Below are positions 1 to 7,701 of a stretch of 26,205 nt of DNA, piece by piece. A program made the position numbers and the translations under genes. The number at the start of each line of letters is the position of its first letter. The first letter of the stretch is position 1. Location: assembly GCA_002345215.1 (NCBI GenBank), contig DDVH01000025.1:85434-111638 (forward strand). The letters are read 5' to 3'. A model generated the notes under the pieces. The model made no database searches. It was not told where the DNA came from and saw only the letters and a list, made by a program, of their open reading frames with translations. This DNA is from Anaerolineales bacterium UBA2317. Its GTDB lineage: Bacteria; Chloroflexota; Anaerolineae; Anaerolineales; Villigracilaceae.

Positions 1-203
1 CAGTTACGTTGTGTAGCAAGCAAAGCCCGAAACCCAGCACTAGACATGTATTCTAAGTCACTCATATCTAGCACAATTTTGTAACGTCCATTGTTGGTAG
101 CCTTTTCAAGTTCTTTTGTAAACTGAGGTGCTGTCGAACTATCCACACGCCCTTTCACTGTAATCAGGTCGCAATGTTTAAATTCCTGTGTAGTGACTTC
201 CAT
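1..203 (-). CDS. STAS-domain anti-sigma-factor antagonist (3' part missing)
   Basis: The reading frame starts at the ATG at 203-201 and is still open at the window edge, giving 67 residues. The visible part fits a STAS domain of the SpoIIAA/RsbV type: an N-terminal strand, the segment LITVKGRVDSSTA, the strand KIVLDMSDLEYM, then SSAGFRALLA. By alignment with SpoIIAA, Ser55 in M-S-S-A-G-F is where the regulatory phosphoserine would sit, although the usual Asp before it is Ser here. Family members bind an anti-sigma kinase and release a sigma factor in partner-switching pathways. A Shine-Dalgarno AAGGAGA (214-208) supports the start. It is divergent from the response regulator at 346, which suggests a signalling locus. 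The specific partner cannot be seen. Confidence 0.85.
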   Translation of the reverse strand, partial: MEVTTQEFKHCDLITVKGRVDSSTAPQFTKELEKATNNGRYKIVLDMSDLEYMSSAGFRALLATQRN

Positions 204-250
204 AGGTTCTCCTTCGCCAACAAATGATTTTTTGAGTACTGAACGTTCAA

Positions 251-259
251 ATTATATCA
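251..259 (-). promoter_or_regulatory. Extended -10 promoter for the STAS gene
   Basis: Read on the minus strand this is TGATATAAT, a full TATAAT with the TG-N extension, about 48 bases upstream of the STAS start codon. No good -35 is visible, which is common for extended -10 promoters. Confidence 0.5.
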
Positions 260-345
260 CGGCTCATAAGCATTAAAGGGGATTAAAACACTATGCTTGA
301 AACAGGCAAATGGTTTACAATAAGCAAAATTAGAAGGAGAAAAGA

Positions 346-789
346 ATGATGGGCGAACCTGTACTCGTTATGCTCGTGGAAGACAATGCAGACCATGCTG
401 AACTTGTAATTCGCACCATGGAAGACCATCGCATTGCCAATCGAATTATGCACTTCACCGATGGTCAAAGCGCATTAGATTATCTTCTACGGCGTGGGCA
501 GTATGAAACCCCAGAATCTAGTCCACGCCCGCACATGATTCTTTTAGATTTACGTTTACCCCGAGTTGACGGGCTTGAAGTTCTACAAGCCATCAAACAA
601 CAAGAAGAAACCAAAAGTATTCCCGTAATTATCTTAACCACTTCCGAAGCCGAAAGAGATGTTGCCCGTGCTTACGATAATTATGTAAACAGTTATCTTG
701 TAAAACCAGTTGGGTTTGAAGAATTTAGCAAACTTATGAACGATTTAGGCTTTTACTGGCTTGGCTGGAATACAAATCCACACGCCTAA
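346..789 (+). CDS. Single-domain response regulator (Rcp1-like receiver)
   Basis: A 147-residue stand-alone receiver domain. The acidic pair is Glu12/Asp13 (VEDN), the phosphoacceptor is Asp68 in LLDLRLP, the switch Thr is Thr98 in ILTTS, and the conserved Lys is Lys120 in LVKP. The long loop between strands 2 and 3 (RRGQYETPESSPRP) is typical of the Rcp1/CheY-like regulators paired with phytochrome-type or hybrid histidine kinases. No kinase is encoded nearby, so the phosphodonor is unknown. AAGGAG at 334-339 lies 6 bases before the ATG; a second in-frame ATG follows immediately. It is probably co-transcribed with the HD-GYP response regulator that starts 7 bases after its stop codon. Confidence 0.93.
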   Translation: MMGEPVLVMLVEDNADHAELVIRTMEDHRIANRIMHFTDGQSALDYLLRRGQYETPESSPRPHMILLDLRLPRVDGLEVLQAIKQQEETKSIPVIILTTSEAERDVARAYDNYVNSYLVKPVGFEEFSKLMNDLGFYWLGWNTNPHA

Positions 790-796
790 CTTACCT

Positions 797-2176
797 ATGC
801 CTGAAGATACGTTTCACGTTCTTCTTATTGAAGATGAAGACCCCCACGCAGAATTAATACAACGAGCCTTTGAAGACCAGTCTGACCGCTTCACAATTCA
901 CCGAGTAAAATCGCTCACCGAAGCCCGGGCATTTATCCAAAAACAAGAACCTGACTTAATCATCGCAGACTGGCGTTTGCCAGATGGCGAAAGCATGGAA
1001 TTGCTTCCTAGTCATCACGACCCGTTATTTACCCCCATCATTTTAATGACAAGTTATGGCAATGAGCGCATTGCAGTCGAAGCGCTCAAATCCGGCGCGT
1101 TGGATTATGTAGTTAAGTCACCCGAATCCATGCTCGATATGCCACACATTGCAGAAAAAGCGATTGACGCATGGCGTGCACGTGCTGAGCGTATTCACAT
1201 GCAAAAGGCTTTGCTTGAAAGTGAAGCTCAATTCCGTTTGTTAGCCGAAAACGCCAGCGACATGATAGCCCGCCTCACCACTGATGGACGCATGTTATAT
1301 GTTTCCCCAGCCAGTAAAACCATTCTTGGTTACGAACCAGAAGACTTAACCGGCAAAATCAGTTTTGAATTAATGCACGAAGAAGACCGCCCCTGGGTAA
1401 TGAGCTTGTTTGAAAAACGCCCATCCCAAACCTCTTACACAATTACTTATCGTGCCTTACATAAAGAAGGTTATTACGTTTGGTTAGAATCATCTGCTCG
1501 TGCTGTGTTTGATAAAAACAGTGGCGAATTGACGGAAGTCCAGACCGCCTCACGCGACATTACCCAAAGAAAGAAAAATGAAGAAGCGTTGCAACTCGCA
1601 CACAGTCGTTTGCAAGAAGCGTATGAGAAAACTATCGAAGGCTGGGTGCGAGCGTTAGATTTACGTGACCGTGAAACAGAAGGTCACACACAACGCGTGA
1701 CTGAATTAACGCTTCGCGTCGCCGCCAAACTTGGTTTCAGTGATGAAGAAATGGTACATATCAAACGTGGTGCCTTGTTACATGATATGGGCAAAATGGC
1801 AATCCCTGATGAAATTTTACAAAAGCCAGGTCCATTGGATGAAGAAGAATGGAAAAAGATGCGTCAACATCCTGTATATGCGTTTGAGATGCTTTCAAAT
1901 ATTTCCTATTTACATCCCGCGCTTGAAATTCCATTCTTTCATCACGAGCGCTGGGATGGAAGTGGTTACCCGCGCGGCTTGAAGGGCGAAGAGATTCCTC
2001 TCGCCGCTCGCATGTTCGCCATTGTGGATGTATGGGATGCTTTATCTAGTGATAGACCTTACCGAAAAAAACTGCCGCGCAATGAAGTAATTGCATACTT
2101 GCGCGAAAAATCTGGCACATTGTTTGAACCACGTTTAGTAGATATTTTTCTTGAAATGATTGAAACAGAAAAATAA
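797..2176 (+). CDS. Response regulator with PAS and HD-GYP domains (putative c-di-GMP phosphodiesterase)
   Basis: A 459-residue protein. Residues 6-125 form a receiver (IEDED; phosphoacceptor Asp58 in IIADWRLP; Lys107). Residues 140-258 form a PAS domain with a C-terminal PAC-like segment ending SRDITQRKK. A short coiled linker leads to an HD-GYP domain at 280-455 with His329-Asp330 in LLHDMGK, HHERWDGSGYP (G390-Y391-P392) and the downstream DVWDALSSDRPYR. HD-GYP proteins hydrolyse cyclic di-GMP, so the likely role is phosphorylation- and PAS-controlled turnover of this messenger in the cytoplasm. An in-frame TTG at 761 would extend the N-terminus by 12 residues into the previous gene. I prefer ATG 797 because the receiver fold starts right after it, although neither start has a good ribosome binding site. 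Confidence 0.93.
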   Translation: MPEDTFHVLLIEDEDPHAELIQRAFEDQSDRFTIHRVKSLTEARAFIQKQEPDLIIADWRLPDGESMELLPSHHDPLFTPIILMTSYGNERIAVEALKSGALDYVVKSPESMLDMPHIAEKAIDAWRARAERIHMQKALLESEAQFRLLAENASDMIARLTTDGRMLYVSPASKTILGYEPEDLTGKISFELMHEEDRPWVMSLFEKRPSQTSYTITYRALHKEGYYVWLESSARAVFDKNSGELTEVQTASRDITQRKKNEEALQLAHSRLQEAYEKTIEGWVRALDLRDRETEGHTQRVTELTLRVAAKLGFSDEEMVHIKRGALLHDMGKMAIPDEILQKPGPLDEEEWKKMRQHPVYAFEMLSNISYLHPALEIPFFHHERWDGSGYPRGLKGEEIPLAARMFAIVDVWDALSSDRPYRKKLPRNEVIAYLREKSGTLFEPRLVDIFLEMIETEK

Positions 2177-2178
2177 AA

Positions 2179-2207
2179 TTGACACGCGCACTTCATTCGA
2201 GTATCCT
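2179..2207 (+). promoter_or_regulatory. Promoter of the SRP RNA gene
   Basis: TTGACA (2179-2184), a 17-base spacer and TATCCT (2202-2207). This is the best sigma-70-type promoter in the window. It begins 2 bases after the HD-GYP stop codon, and the expected start of transcription (about 2214) matches the 5' end of the SRP RNA. Confidence 0.85.
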
Positions 2208-2213
2208 TACGCC

Positions 2214-2317
2214 CGTCTGGGCAGGTCTGACGCGGCGAAACCTTGTGAACCCCGCCAGGACCGAAAGGTAGCAACGGTAAGTAAGCGTCTTCGGGTGCCG
2301 TCAGTAACCTGCTCAGA
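2214..2317 (+). ncRNA. ffs: Signal recognition particle RNA, small bacterial type (4.5S)
   Basis: The conserved domain IV is recognisable: CCTTGTGAACCCCGCCAGG, then GGACCGAAAGGTAGCAACGG (symmetric and asymmetric loops that bind the Ffh M domain), and the GTCTTCGGGTGCCGTC segment. The ends pair: TCTGGGCAGGT at 2216-2226 is complementary, with one G-U pair, to ACCTGCTCAGA at 2307-2317, closing a single long hairpin of about 100 nt. There is no Alu domain, as expected for the short bacterial form. With Ffh and FtsY it delivers nascent membrane proteins to the membrane. It has its own strong promoter; no U-tract terminator follows. Confidence 0.93.
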
Positions 2318-2325
2318 TATTTGTT

Positions 2326-2340
2326 TATAATTCCCTTATG
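2326..2340 (+). promoter_or_regulatory. -10 box giving a predicted leaderless mRNA
   Basis: TATAAT at 2326-2331, then six bases, then the ATG at 2338. Transcription would begin at or next to the start codon, and no Shine-Dalgarno is present. No clear -35 is visible. Readthrough from the SRP RNA promoter is a possible alternative. Confidence 0.5.
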
Positions 2341-2679
2341 TCTTCTTCCAATCTTATAAAAATCATTATCGCACTCGCCATCGGAATTGTGTTGGGTTTA
2401 ATCTATGGCTGGGTAGTTGACCCCATTGAATATGTAGATGTGACACCTAATATTTTGCGTGAAGATTATCGTGTTGACTATGTGTTAATGACCGCTGAAG
2501 CCTATCAAAAAGATTTTGATTCAGAAACTGCCGCACGCAGGCTTGCCATATTAGGAAGTGAATCGCCTGCTACCATCACAGCCAATGCATTGGAATATGC
2601 AATCGCAAATAATTTTACAGAAACAGAAATTCAATACTTGCAAACCTTGTTAACCGCCATGCAGACCTATTCCCCATGA
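2338..2679 (+). CDS. Membrane-anchored protein of unknown function, paralogue 1
   Basis: 113 residues. One N-terminal membrane segment (about 7-27, IKIIIALAIGIVLGLIYGWV) is followed by a predicted helical domain outside the membrane. The motif P-x-x-Y-V-D-x-x-P-x-I-L-R-x-D at about 29-45 is shared with the next gene, whose N-terminal third aligns along this whole protein, so the two arose by tandem duplication. The helical part (DSETAARRLAILGSESPATI) resembles a small repeat-type helical bundle. I do not recognise a named family. The gene overlaps the next by four bases (ATGA), which implies translational coupling. Confidence 0.8.
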   Translation: MSSSNLIKIIIALAIGIVLGLIYGWVVDPIEYVDVTPNILREDYRVDYVLMTAEAYQKDFDSETAARRLAILGSESPATITANALEYAIANNFTETEIQYLQTLLTAMQTYSP

Positions 2680-3557
2680 CTCGAAACTCAACCCTTCACA
2701 TTATCTTCGCGCTTCTTATCGGACTTGGGCTTGGTATTGCTTATTCATGGTTTCTCTCGCCTGTGACGTATGTAGATGCAAATCCATCTATCTTACGCGC
2801 AGACTTCAAAGACCAATATCGAATTGCAATTGCCGCTTCTTATCAATCTACACAAGATTTAGCCCGCGCCCAAGCCAGATTAATTTTATTAGGCGATGCC
2901 GACCCGATTGGTGCATTAAGCGCCCAAGCACAACAGATGTTAGCGGCTGGTGAACCATTTGAAAAAGTTCGTCCATTGGCACAACTCGCAACTGATTTAC
3001 AAGTTGGTTATGTCAGTAACCCAAACACACCAACTCCATTACCTACATCTTTTAGCACGCCACAAGTTGAATCTACTGTTGAGGTGACAGAAACAATTAT
3101 CCCCGTGACGGAAGAAGCGCAAGCTACATCTATCCCCACTTTGTTTTTTGAGCAAACTCCGCTTATCCCAACTTTTTCTGAAACCATCACACCACGTCCA
3201 ACTTCAACAATCAATCCTGTTATCAGCATTCCATTTACATTAGTTGGTCAGGAATCATTTTGTGAACCGAGCCAACCTGCATTAATGCAATTGATGTTTA
3301 TGGATTCGCGTCGCAATCAAGTGGCTGGCGTGGAAATTATCGTCACATGGAATCAAGGTGAAGATAGATTTTTTACAGGCTTCAAACCTGAGCTCGGAAA
3401 TGGCTACGCCGATTTTGTAATGCAAGCCGATACAATTTATAACATCCGCGTAGTAACGGGTGGTTCTTCTGTTTCAAATGTTTTTGCAGAAACCTGCACC
3501 GAACCTAATGGATTTCAATATTTGGGTGGGATTTTGCTCACCTTTCAACAGCCATAA
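2676..3557 (+). CDS. Membrane-anchored protein of unknown function, paralogue 2 with Thr/Pro-rich linker and C-terminal beta domain
   Basis: 293 residues. A membrane segment at about 8-27 is followed by the domain shared with the upstream paralogue (SPVTYVDANPSILRADF to about residue 112). Next comes a Thr/Pro/Ser/Glu-rich linker (about 115-185), then a C-terminal part of about 105 residues that looks beta-sandwich-like (SIPFTLVGQ, VAGVEIIVTW, YNIRVVTGG) with two Cys (in SFCEP and ETCTEP) that could form a disulphide. The layout fits a protein anchored in the cytoplasmic membrane with an exposed domain on a flexible stalk. Function unknown. It is translationally coupled to the first paralogue. 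Confidence 0.82.
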   Translation: MTRNSTLHIIFALLIGLGLGIAYSWFLSPVTYVDANPSILRADFKDQYRIAIAASYQSTQDLARAQARLILLGDADPIGALSAQAQQMLAAGEPFEKVRPLAQLATDLQVGYVSNPNTPTPLPTSFSTPQVESTVEVTETIIPVTEEAQATSIPTLFFEQTPLIPTFSETITPRPTSTINPVISIPFTLVGQESFCEPSQPALMQLMFMDSRRNQVAGVEIIVTWNQGEDRFFTGFKPELGNGYADFVMQADTIYNIRVVTGGSSVSNVFAETCTEPNGFQYLGGILLTFQQP

Positions 3558-3620
3558 TTGTGCAACCAATTCATGTTTTCATTCGTAAATGTTGGTGATA
3601 AAGAATTTAAGGAGTAACGA

Positions 3621-4103
3621 ATGAATACTGAACAAAAACCTGGCTTAGTAACAGCCATCGCTGTAATGACGCTCGTCAGCGGTATTGTCAATCTTTTTTG
3701 GGGCTTTGTTGCCTCAGCCACAGCACTTGGCACAATTGTTGGTGTAATCTGTTTACCCATCACTATTTTGCCAACCATCCTCGGCATATTTGAAATTATT
3801 TACGCCGCCAAACTCTTAAGCACACAACCACAACCTGTGCAACCTTCCACCCCGCTTGCTGTGTTCCAAATCCTCACAATCTTTTATGGAAATATTTTCT
3901 CCGTCATCGTCGGCATCCTCTTGTTGATTTTCTTCAACGATGTAGCCGTGAGAGATTATTTCATCCGCCTCAACACAAAAGGGACACCTGCTCCTCAACC
4001 TCAAACAGAATCTACACCTGTAGTGATTGAAGAGCCATCCGTTCCTGAAACTCCAGAAACACCTAAAAAGCCAAAGACCATTCGCAAAGTGGCTGGAAAA
4101 TAA
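3621..4103 (+). CDS. Small polytopic membrane protein of unknown function
   Basis: 160 residues with three to four hydrophobic segments (about 8-32, 36-66, 80-106) and a hydrophilic Pro/Lys-rich C-terminal tail (about 120-160) that ends in a basic stretch. TAAGGAGTAACG directly before the ATG is a good ribosome binding site. No enzymatic motif is visible and I do not recognise the family. It ends 8 bases before the terminator that faces the convergent lipoprotein gene. Confidence 0.8.
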   Translation: MNTEQKPGLVTAIAVMTLVSGIVNLFWGFVASATALGTIVGVICLPITILPTILGIFEIIYAAKLLSTQPQPVQPSTPLAVFQILTIFYGNIFSVIVGILLLIFFNDVAVRDYFIRLNTKGTPAPQPQTESTPVVIEEPSVPETPETPKKPKTIRKVAGK

Positions 4104-4111
4104 TAATCAGC

Positions 4112-4154
4112 AAAAAAAACATCCCGAAGGCTAAACCTTCGGGATGTTTTTTTT
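4112..4154. terminator. Bidirectional intrinsic terminator
   Basis: ACATCCCGAAGG (4119-4130), a CTAAA loop and CCTTCGGGATGT (4136-4147) form a perfect 12-bp stem flanked by an A-tract on the left and a T-tract on the right. It can terminate the plus-strand gene ending at 4103 and the minus-strand gene ending at 4184. Confidence 0.92.
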
Positions 4155-4183
4155 CTACACCAGCAAGCCGGCTGATTTCAAAA

Positions 4184-4939
4184 TTACGGTTCAGAAATCT
4201 TGACGTAATCCACTTCAATTTGTACAGGGACAGCACGTAAAGCGGAAATAGAGAAACCAACGCCACCTTCGCGAAGGCTATATTCACTTTCTTTATATGG
4301 GCTACCTTTTGGTTCTTCGCCATTAATAAAGAAAGAGATTTCATCGTCATCGCAGACTAATGAATATTCATTGACAGCCTTGCCTTGATTAATGTCATTG
4401 GAACCACCGTTGGTCAAGCGGTCATAACCACCACTAACAGCATATAAGAACCACAAACCATCACTTTGGACAGCAAATTCATACCAGCCATTTTCACCAA
4501 CACGGCACACAAGGCTCACTTGTTGTGAGTTGACACCACGATTCTCGACGCTAATATCCACACGGACATTGTCATAAGAATAGCCTTCATAAATATAGTA
4601 AGCATATAAGAATGATTCTGGAATTTCAAAAATCATCAGGCTATCGTCAAACTCAACAGAAACACTATCTGGGTCAGAATCTGGATTATCTTGAATGACT
4701 TCGTAATACCAATTTGGGTCGGAGTCAAATTCTTCGGTGAAGAAAGGACCAGATGAAGAAGATTGTTGCTGTTGCTCTTCAGTTGGTTGTTCTTCTTGCT
4801 GTTGAGGTTGTTGTGGTTGCTCCTGTTGTTGCTGAGGTTGTGGCGGAGCGGTAGGCTCATCGCCAAAGTCAATGCCGCAGGCTAAACTGACAACAAGAAT
4901 TAAGATTGCAATAAAGATAAACGGTCGAAATACTTTCAT
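4184..4939 (-). CDS. Gln-rich-linker lipoprotein with a concanavalin-like beta-sandwich domain
   Basis: 251 residues. The N-terminus is a lipoprotein signal with lipobox S-L-A-C (Cys21). Residues 28-63 are a Gln/Pro/Glu/Ser-rich linker encoded by CAA/CAG-type codons. The remaining about 185 residues look like a LamG/concanavalin-type beta-sandwich (EEFDSDPNWY, VRVDISVENRG, GWYEFAVQSDGLWFLY, ISFFINGE, VQIEVDYVKISEP), a fold used for carbohydrate or surface binding; the binding partner is unknown. I chose the second of two neighbouring ATGs (4939) because AAAGGAG lies 7 bases before it but almost touches the ATG at 4945. Expected location is the outer face of the cytoplasmic membrane. Confidence 0.85.
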   Translation of the reverse strand: MKVFRPFIFIAILILVVSLACGIDFGDEPTAPPQPQQQQEQPQQPQQQEEQPTEEQQQQSSSSGPFFTEEFDSDPNWYYEVIQDNPDSDPDSVSVEFDDSLMIFEIPESFLYAYYIYEGYSYDNVRVDISVENRGVNSQQVSLVCRVGENGWYEFAVQSDGLWFLYAVSGGYDRLTNGGSNDINQGKAVNEYSLVCDDDEISFFINGEEPKGSPYKESEYSLREGGVGFSISALRAVPVQIEVDYVKISEP

Positions 4940-4968
4940 AAACATTCTCCTTTGTTAAATTTAAGTGT

Positions 4969-4997
4969 ATTTTAGCACCAACCCAATACAATTACAA
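4969..4997 (-). promoter_or_regulatory. Promoter of the Gln-rich lipoprotein gene
   Basis: On the minus strand: TTGTAA (4997-4992), a 17-base spacer ending in TGC, then TAAAAT (4974-4969). The TG-N extension is present. The transcript would carry a leader of roughly 25 bases with a Shine-Dalgarno. Confidence 0.6.
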
Positions 4998-5018
4998 AGT
5001 ACATTGGTCTTATTCAGT

Positions 5019-5035
5019 GCTAGAATTATTTTATG
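5019..5035 (+). promoter_or_regulatory. Extended -10 giving a predicted leaderless mRNA for the MEMO-family gene
   Basis: TGCTAGAAT (-10 at 5021-5026), six bases, then ATG at 5033. There is no Shine-Dalgarno. The same arrangement occurs in front of priA. Confidence 0.55.
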
Positions 5036-5866
5036 GCGCTCATAGATATTCGACCTTCTGCTCTCGCTGGAACTTGGTATGAAGCCAATCCCAAAACGCT
5101 TGCCGCCCAAATTGATGAATGGCTGGGAAAAGCACAAATCCCAAATTTGAACGGACAAGTATTAGGAGTTATTGCTCCGCATGCTGGGCATAAGTATTCA
5201 GGCTTTGTCGCCGCTCATGCTTTCAAAACCTTGCAAGGTCTCACGCCAGATTATGTTGCGGTCATTTCGCCGTTTCATAATTATTCACCCTACCCAATTC
5301 TCACTACAAGTCACCAAGCCTATTCCACGCCATTAGGAAACATCGAAGTCCATCATCAACTTTTAGAAGAAATACAAAAAAAAATTGATACTCCAATTAC
5401 CAAAATTTCAAACGACAAGGAACACTCACTTGAAATTGAACTTCCATTTTTACAGCGCGTCATAAAAAAAGACTTCAAACTTTTACCAATTATGATTCGC
5501 GCACAAGAGCCTGAAATCTCACAAAAACTTGGCTTGGCTTTAGCAGAAAATTCTAAAAACAAAAATATTCTATTTGTGGCTTCTACAGATTTATCCCACT
5601 TTTACGAACAAAAAATTGCAAACAAATTGGATAAAGAAATGCTCAAACGCTTTGAATCATTCAACCCTGAATCCATTTTTGAGGCTGAGCAAACAGGTAA
5701 AGGTTTTGCTTGCGGACGCGTAGCAGTATCCACTACTTTATGGGCTACCCAAAAACTTGGCGCGGATAAAACCCAAACACTCTATTACGCTACATCAGGC
5801 GATGTGACAAAAGATTTTTCATCAGTCGTTGGGTATGGCGCGGCTGTGATAATCAAAACTAAGTAA
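5033..5866 (+). CDS. MEMO1-family protein (AmmeMemoRadiSam system protein B type)
   Basis: 277 residues, the normal length for the family. Recognisable family motifs are RPSALAGTWYEANP near the N-terminus, VIAPHAGHKYSG with His50, SPFHNY with His82, EHSLEIELPFLQ with His131, STDLSHF (184-190) and ACGR with Cys227. His50, His82 and Cys227 correspond to the proposed metal-binding or dioxygenase-like site of MEMO1 and of extradiol dioxygenases. The bacterial biochemical function is not established. The family is often encoded beside AMMECR1 and a radical SAM protein, and neither is in this window. The stop codon overlaps the 3' end of the convergent gene by 8 bases. Confidence 0.92.
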   Translation: MALIDIRPSALAGTWYEANPKTLAAQIDEWLGKAQIPNLNGQVLGVIAPHAGHKYSGFVAAHAFKTLQGLTPDYVAVISPFHNYSPYPILTTSHQAYSTPLGNIEVHHQLLEEIQKKIDTPITKISNDKEHSLEIELPFLQRVIKKDFKLLPIMIRAQEPEISQKLGLALAENSKNKNILFVASTDLSHFYEQKIANKLDKEMLKRFESFNPESIFEAEQTGKGFACGRVAVSTTLWATQKLGADKTQTLYYATSGDVTKDFSSVVGYGAAVIIKTK

Positions 5867-7574
5867 GTTGATAAGTGTCTAATTTTTGGTTTTTATTTCT
5901 CTCCATTAACCAACGCGCCACACCTCTTAAAGCATTGCGACGTGTTCGATTAAAAGTTCCTTCTGAAATATACAAACGCGCCATCACTTCTTTATTCATT
6001 ACCCCTCTTACATAGGCATCATTTAAGACTGCATAGTTATACCAATTTCGCGGCAAAGGTTCTTCGGGGCGTGAACCTGTTGGGCGTAAGGCTTCTACAC
6101 CTTCACGTAAAATATTTTGCAATTTTTTTCCACGCTCAATATGCGATGTACCATGTACTCTTAACCAGTCTGCTAACTCAGATTGACCCAATTTTACATA
6201 ATCTGGAAATTTCCTTAACCCATCTTCTGTCATCTTGATAATCTTTTCATCAGGTACATGAGACATGGTTTCTATAATTTCTGCTGTAGCAATTTTATAG
6301 AAAGTTATATCAATCCCTTTTTTTATATTTGCATCAACAAACAACATGAGGCTCACATAATCGGCAAATTCTTGCAATAGGTCTAACTCGCCACTTGAAT
6401 AATCGATTCGATTCATCGGCGCACCAATTCCAACAAACGCAATTTGATTATTATTCTCGAAGATAGTTGCCACCCATTCAATATTTTGGATATTGCCATT
6501 AAATTTTTCGAGAGCAGCATCTGAATCCTTTGGATAAGGAACTTCGCTTCCTATACTAACGGTGTTATTGGTTGCTGTAACGACAAATTTATCCTTATTT
6601 CGGGTTGCAACAATACCAGCTTGAGCATTAATCTGCTTACAAAATAACTCTAAGGCATCTTGCAAATAGGTTTGCGATTCCTGTGGTTTGAGCTTAAACA
6701 CTTGCTTTCTAAATTGTTCTTCTTGTTTGGAACGATAACGTTCTAAAAATTCTCTAACCAAATCGTAAACTGAATGCGTAATAATAACTAAACCAACAAT
6801 GTTGGCATATTGATTTCTCTCTACTTGAAAATAAAAAATGTATACGAAACATAAAGCGGTAACCGCAAAAACCGTCAGTGGAAAATCCTGAAAAATAGTA
6901 CGACGCTCTAGCAGGCTTTGATATCTTAATACTGAAACGCCTAGCATAAAAAAGCCGCTAAAGACCAAGCCATCTTGAATTAAACGCGGGAAGGCGATGT
7001 CGGATGCAAAAAACGAAATGATTCCATAAGCAACTGCCAGTGAAATAGATATTGAGGAAAGCAGGAACAACCTTCCCTGTGGTGTGAAGCGAATTTTTTT
7101 CTCTGTTAAGAGGTTAAACAATAATCCAATGGTCAAAGCCAATTGTGTAAGGCTGTAGAAGATATAAACAATGTTGGCATCTAATTGGGTTACATTTAGT
7201 TCATTATCAAAACGGCGGGGGAAATTCGGTTTGTATAAAATGATTAAAAAAATAGTGATGAATAATAAAGCGTACACACTGTTTTGCACCCATTGGTATT
7301 TTTGTTGGGTTTGTTTTTCGAGCAGTTGATAAGTGGCACTATACCATCCAGCCATAGCAAGATTCAGCAAAATAGCTTTATAGTAATTTAACTGAGGTTG
7401 TGGGTTGAAGAAATTATTGTAGGTAAGCCAAAAGAAGATTGCCATTGCCAGTAAGGCAAAGACTGCTCTTAAAGCAAGACGGTTTGGAAACCCGCGGGCA
7501 AACAAATAAAAAGTAAGCCAAAGTGCGCCGCCCATTGAAATAAGGCTAACTACGTAAGTTAAGTATGTTAACAC
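5859..7574 (-). CDS. Polytopic membrane protein with GAF-like region and C-terminal HTH-like domain (putative membrane-anchored regulator)
   Basis: 571 residues. The N-terminal half (about 1-272) has eight or nine hydrophobic segments, resembling the 7TM-type sensor regions of some histidine kinases. A basic amphipathic helix (REFLERYRSKQEEQFRKQ) leads to a domain at about 300-415 with a GAF-like pattern (AGIVATRNKDKFVVTATN, IAFVGIGAPMN, ELDLLQEFADYVSLML). No histidine-kinase, GGDEF or HD motif follows. Instead the C-terminus (about 505-560) reads NKEVMARLYISEGTFNRTRR, which looks like a helix-turn-helix with recognition helix SEGTFNRTRRNALRG. The GTG start has a weak AAAGGGA upstream; the next in-frame ATG (codon 14) would cut the first membrane segment. 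A membrane-bound one-component transcription regulator is the likeliest reading, but this is inference. Confidence 0.8.
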   Translation of the reverse strand: MLTYLTYVVSLISMGGALWLTFYLFARGFPNRLALRAVFALLAMAIFFWLTYNNFFNPQPQLNYYKAILLNLAMAGWYSATYQLLEKQTQQKYQWVQNSVYALLFITIFLIILYKPNFPRRFDNELNVTQLDANIVYIFYSLTQLALTIGLLFNLLTEKKIRFTPQGRLFLLSSISISLAVAYGIISFFASDIAFPRLIQDGLVFSGFFMLGVSVLRYQSLLERRTIFQDFPLTVFAVTALCFVYIFYFQVERNQYANIVGLVIITHSVYDLVREFLERYRSKQEEQFRKQVFKLKPQESQTYLQDALELFCKQINAQAGIVATRNKDKFVVTATNNTVSIGSEVPYPKDSDAALEKFNGNIQNIEWVATIFENNNQIAFVGIGAPMNRIDYSSGELDLLQEFADYVSLMLFVDANIKKGIDITFYKIATAEIIETMSHVPDEKIIKMTEDGLRKFPDYVKLGQSELADWLRVHGTSHIERGKKLQNILREGVEALRPTGSRPEEPLPRNWYNYAVLNDAYVRGVMNKEVMARLYISEGTFNRTRRNALRGVARWLMERNKNQKLDTYQLT

Positions 7575-7701
7575 TATAAGTCCCTTTGGGCAACCAAAAA
7601 CTACTCATATTTAAAGATGTCAGTTTTTGGCAGTTTTTGTATTCACCAAAGTATACAATATCTAAGGCAACTTTGCCACCATCATGTATTCAGGAGAAAA
7701 A

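Noticed and set aside
761..796. TTG start for the HD-GYP protein, giving an overlap with the preceding gene
   Set aside because: The extra 12 residues precede the receiver fold and show no conserved features; ATG 797 fits the domain start better, although neither start has a clear ribosome binding site.
4750..4855. Trinucleotide-type repeat in the Gln-rich lipoprotein gene
   Set aside because: The run is broken by CAA/CAG/GAA/CCA changes and fits an ordinary Gln/Pro/Glu linker; no evidence of an unstable pure repeat.
5033..7574. Complete AmmeMemoRadiSam system
   Set aside because: Only the MEMO-type component is present; no AMMECR1 or radical SAM gene is visible, and the neighbour is on the opposite strand.
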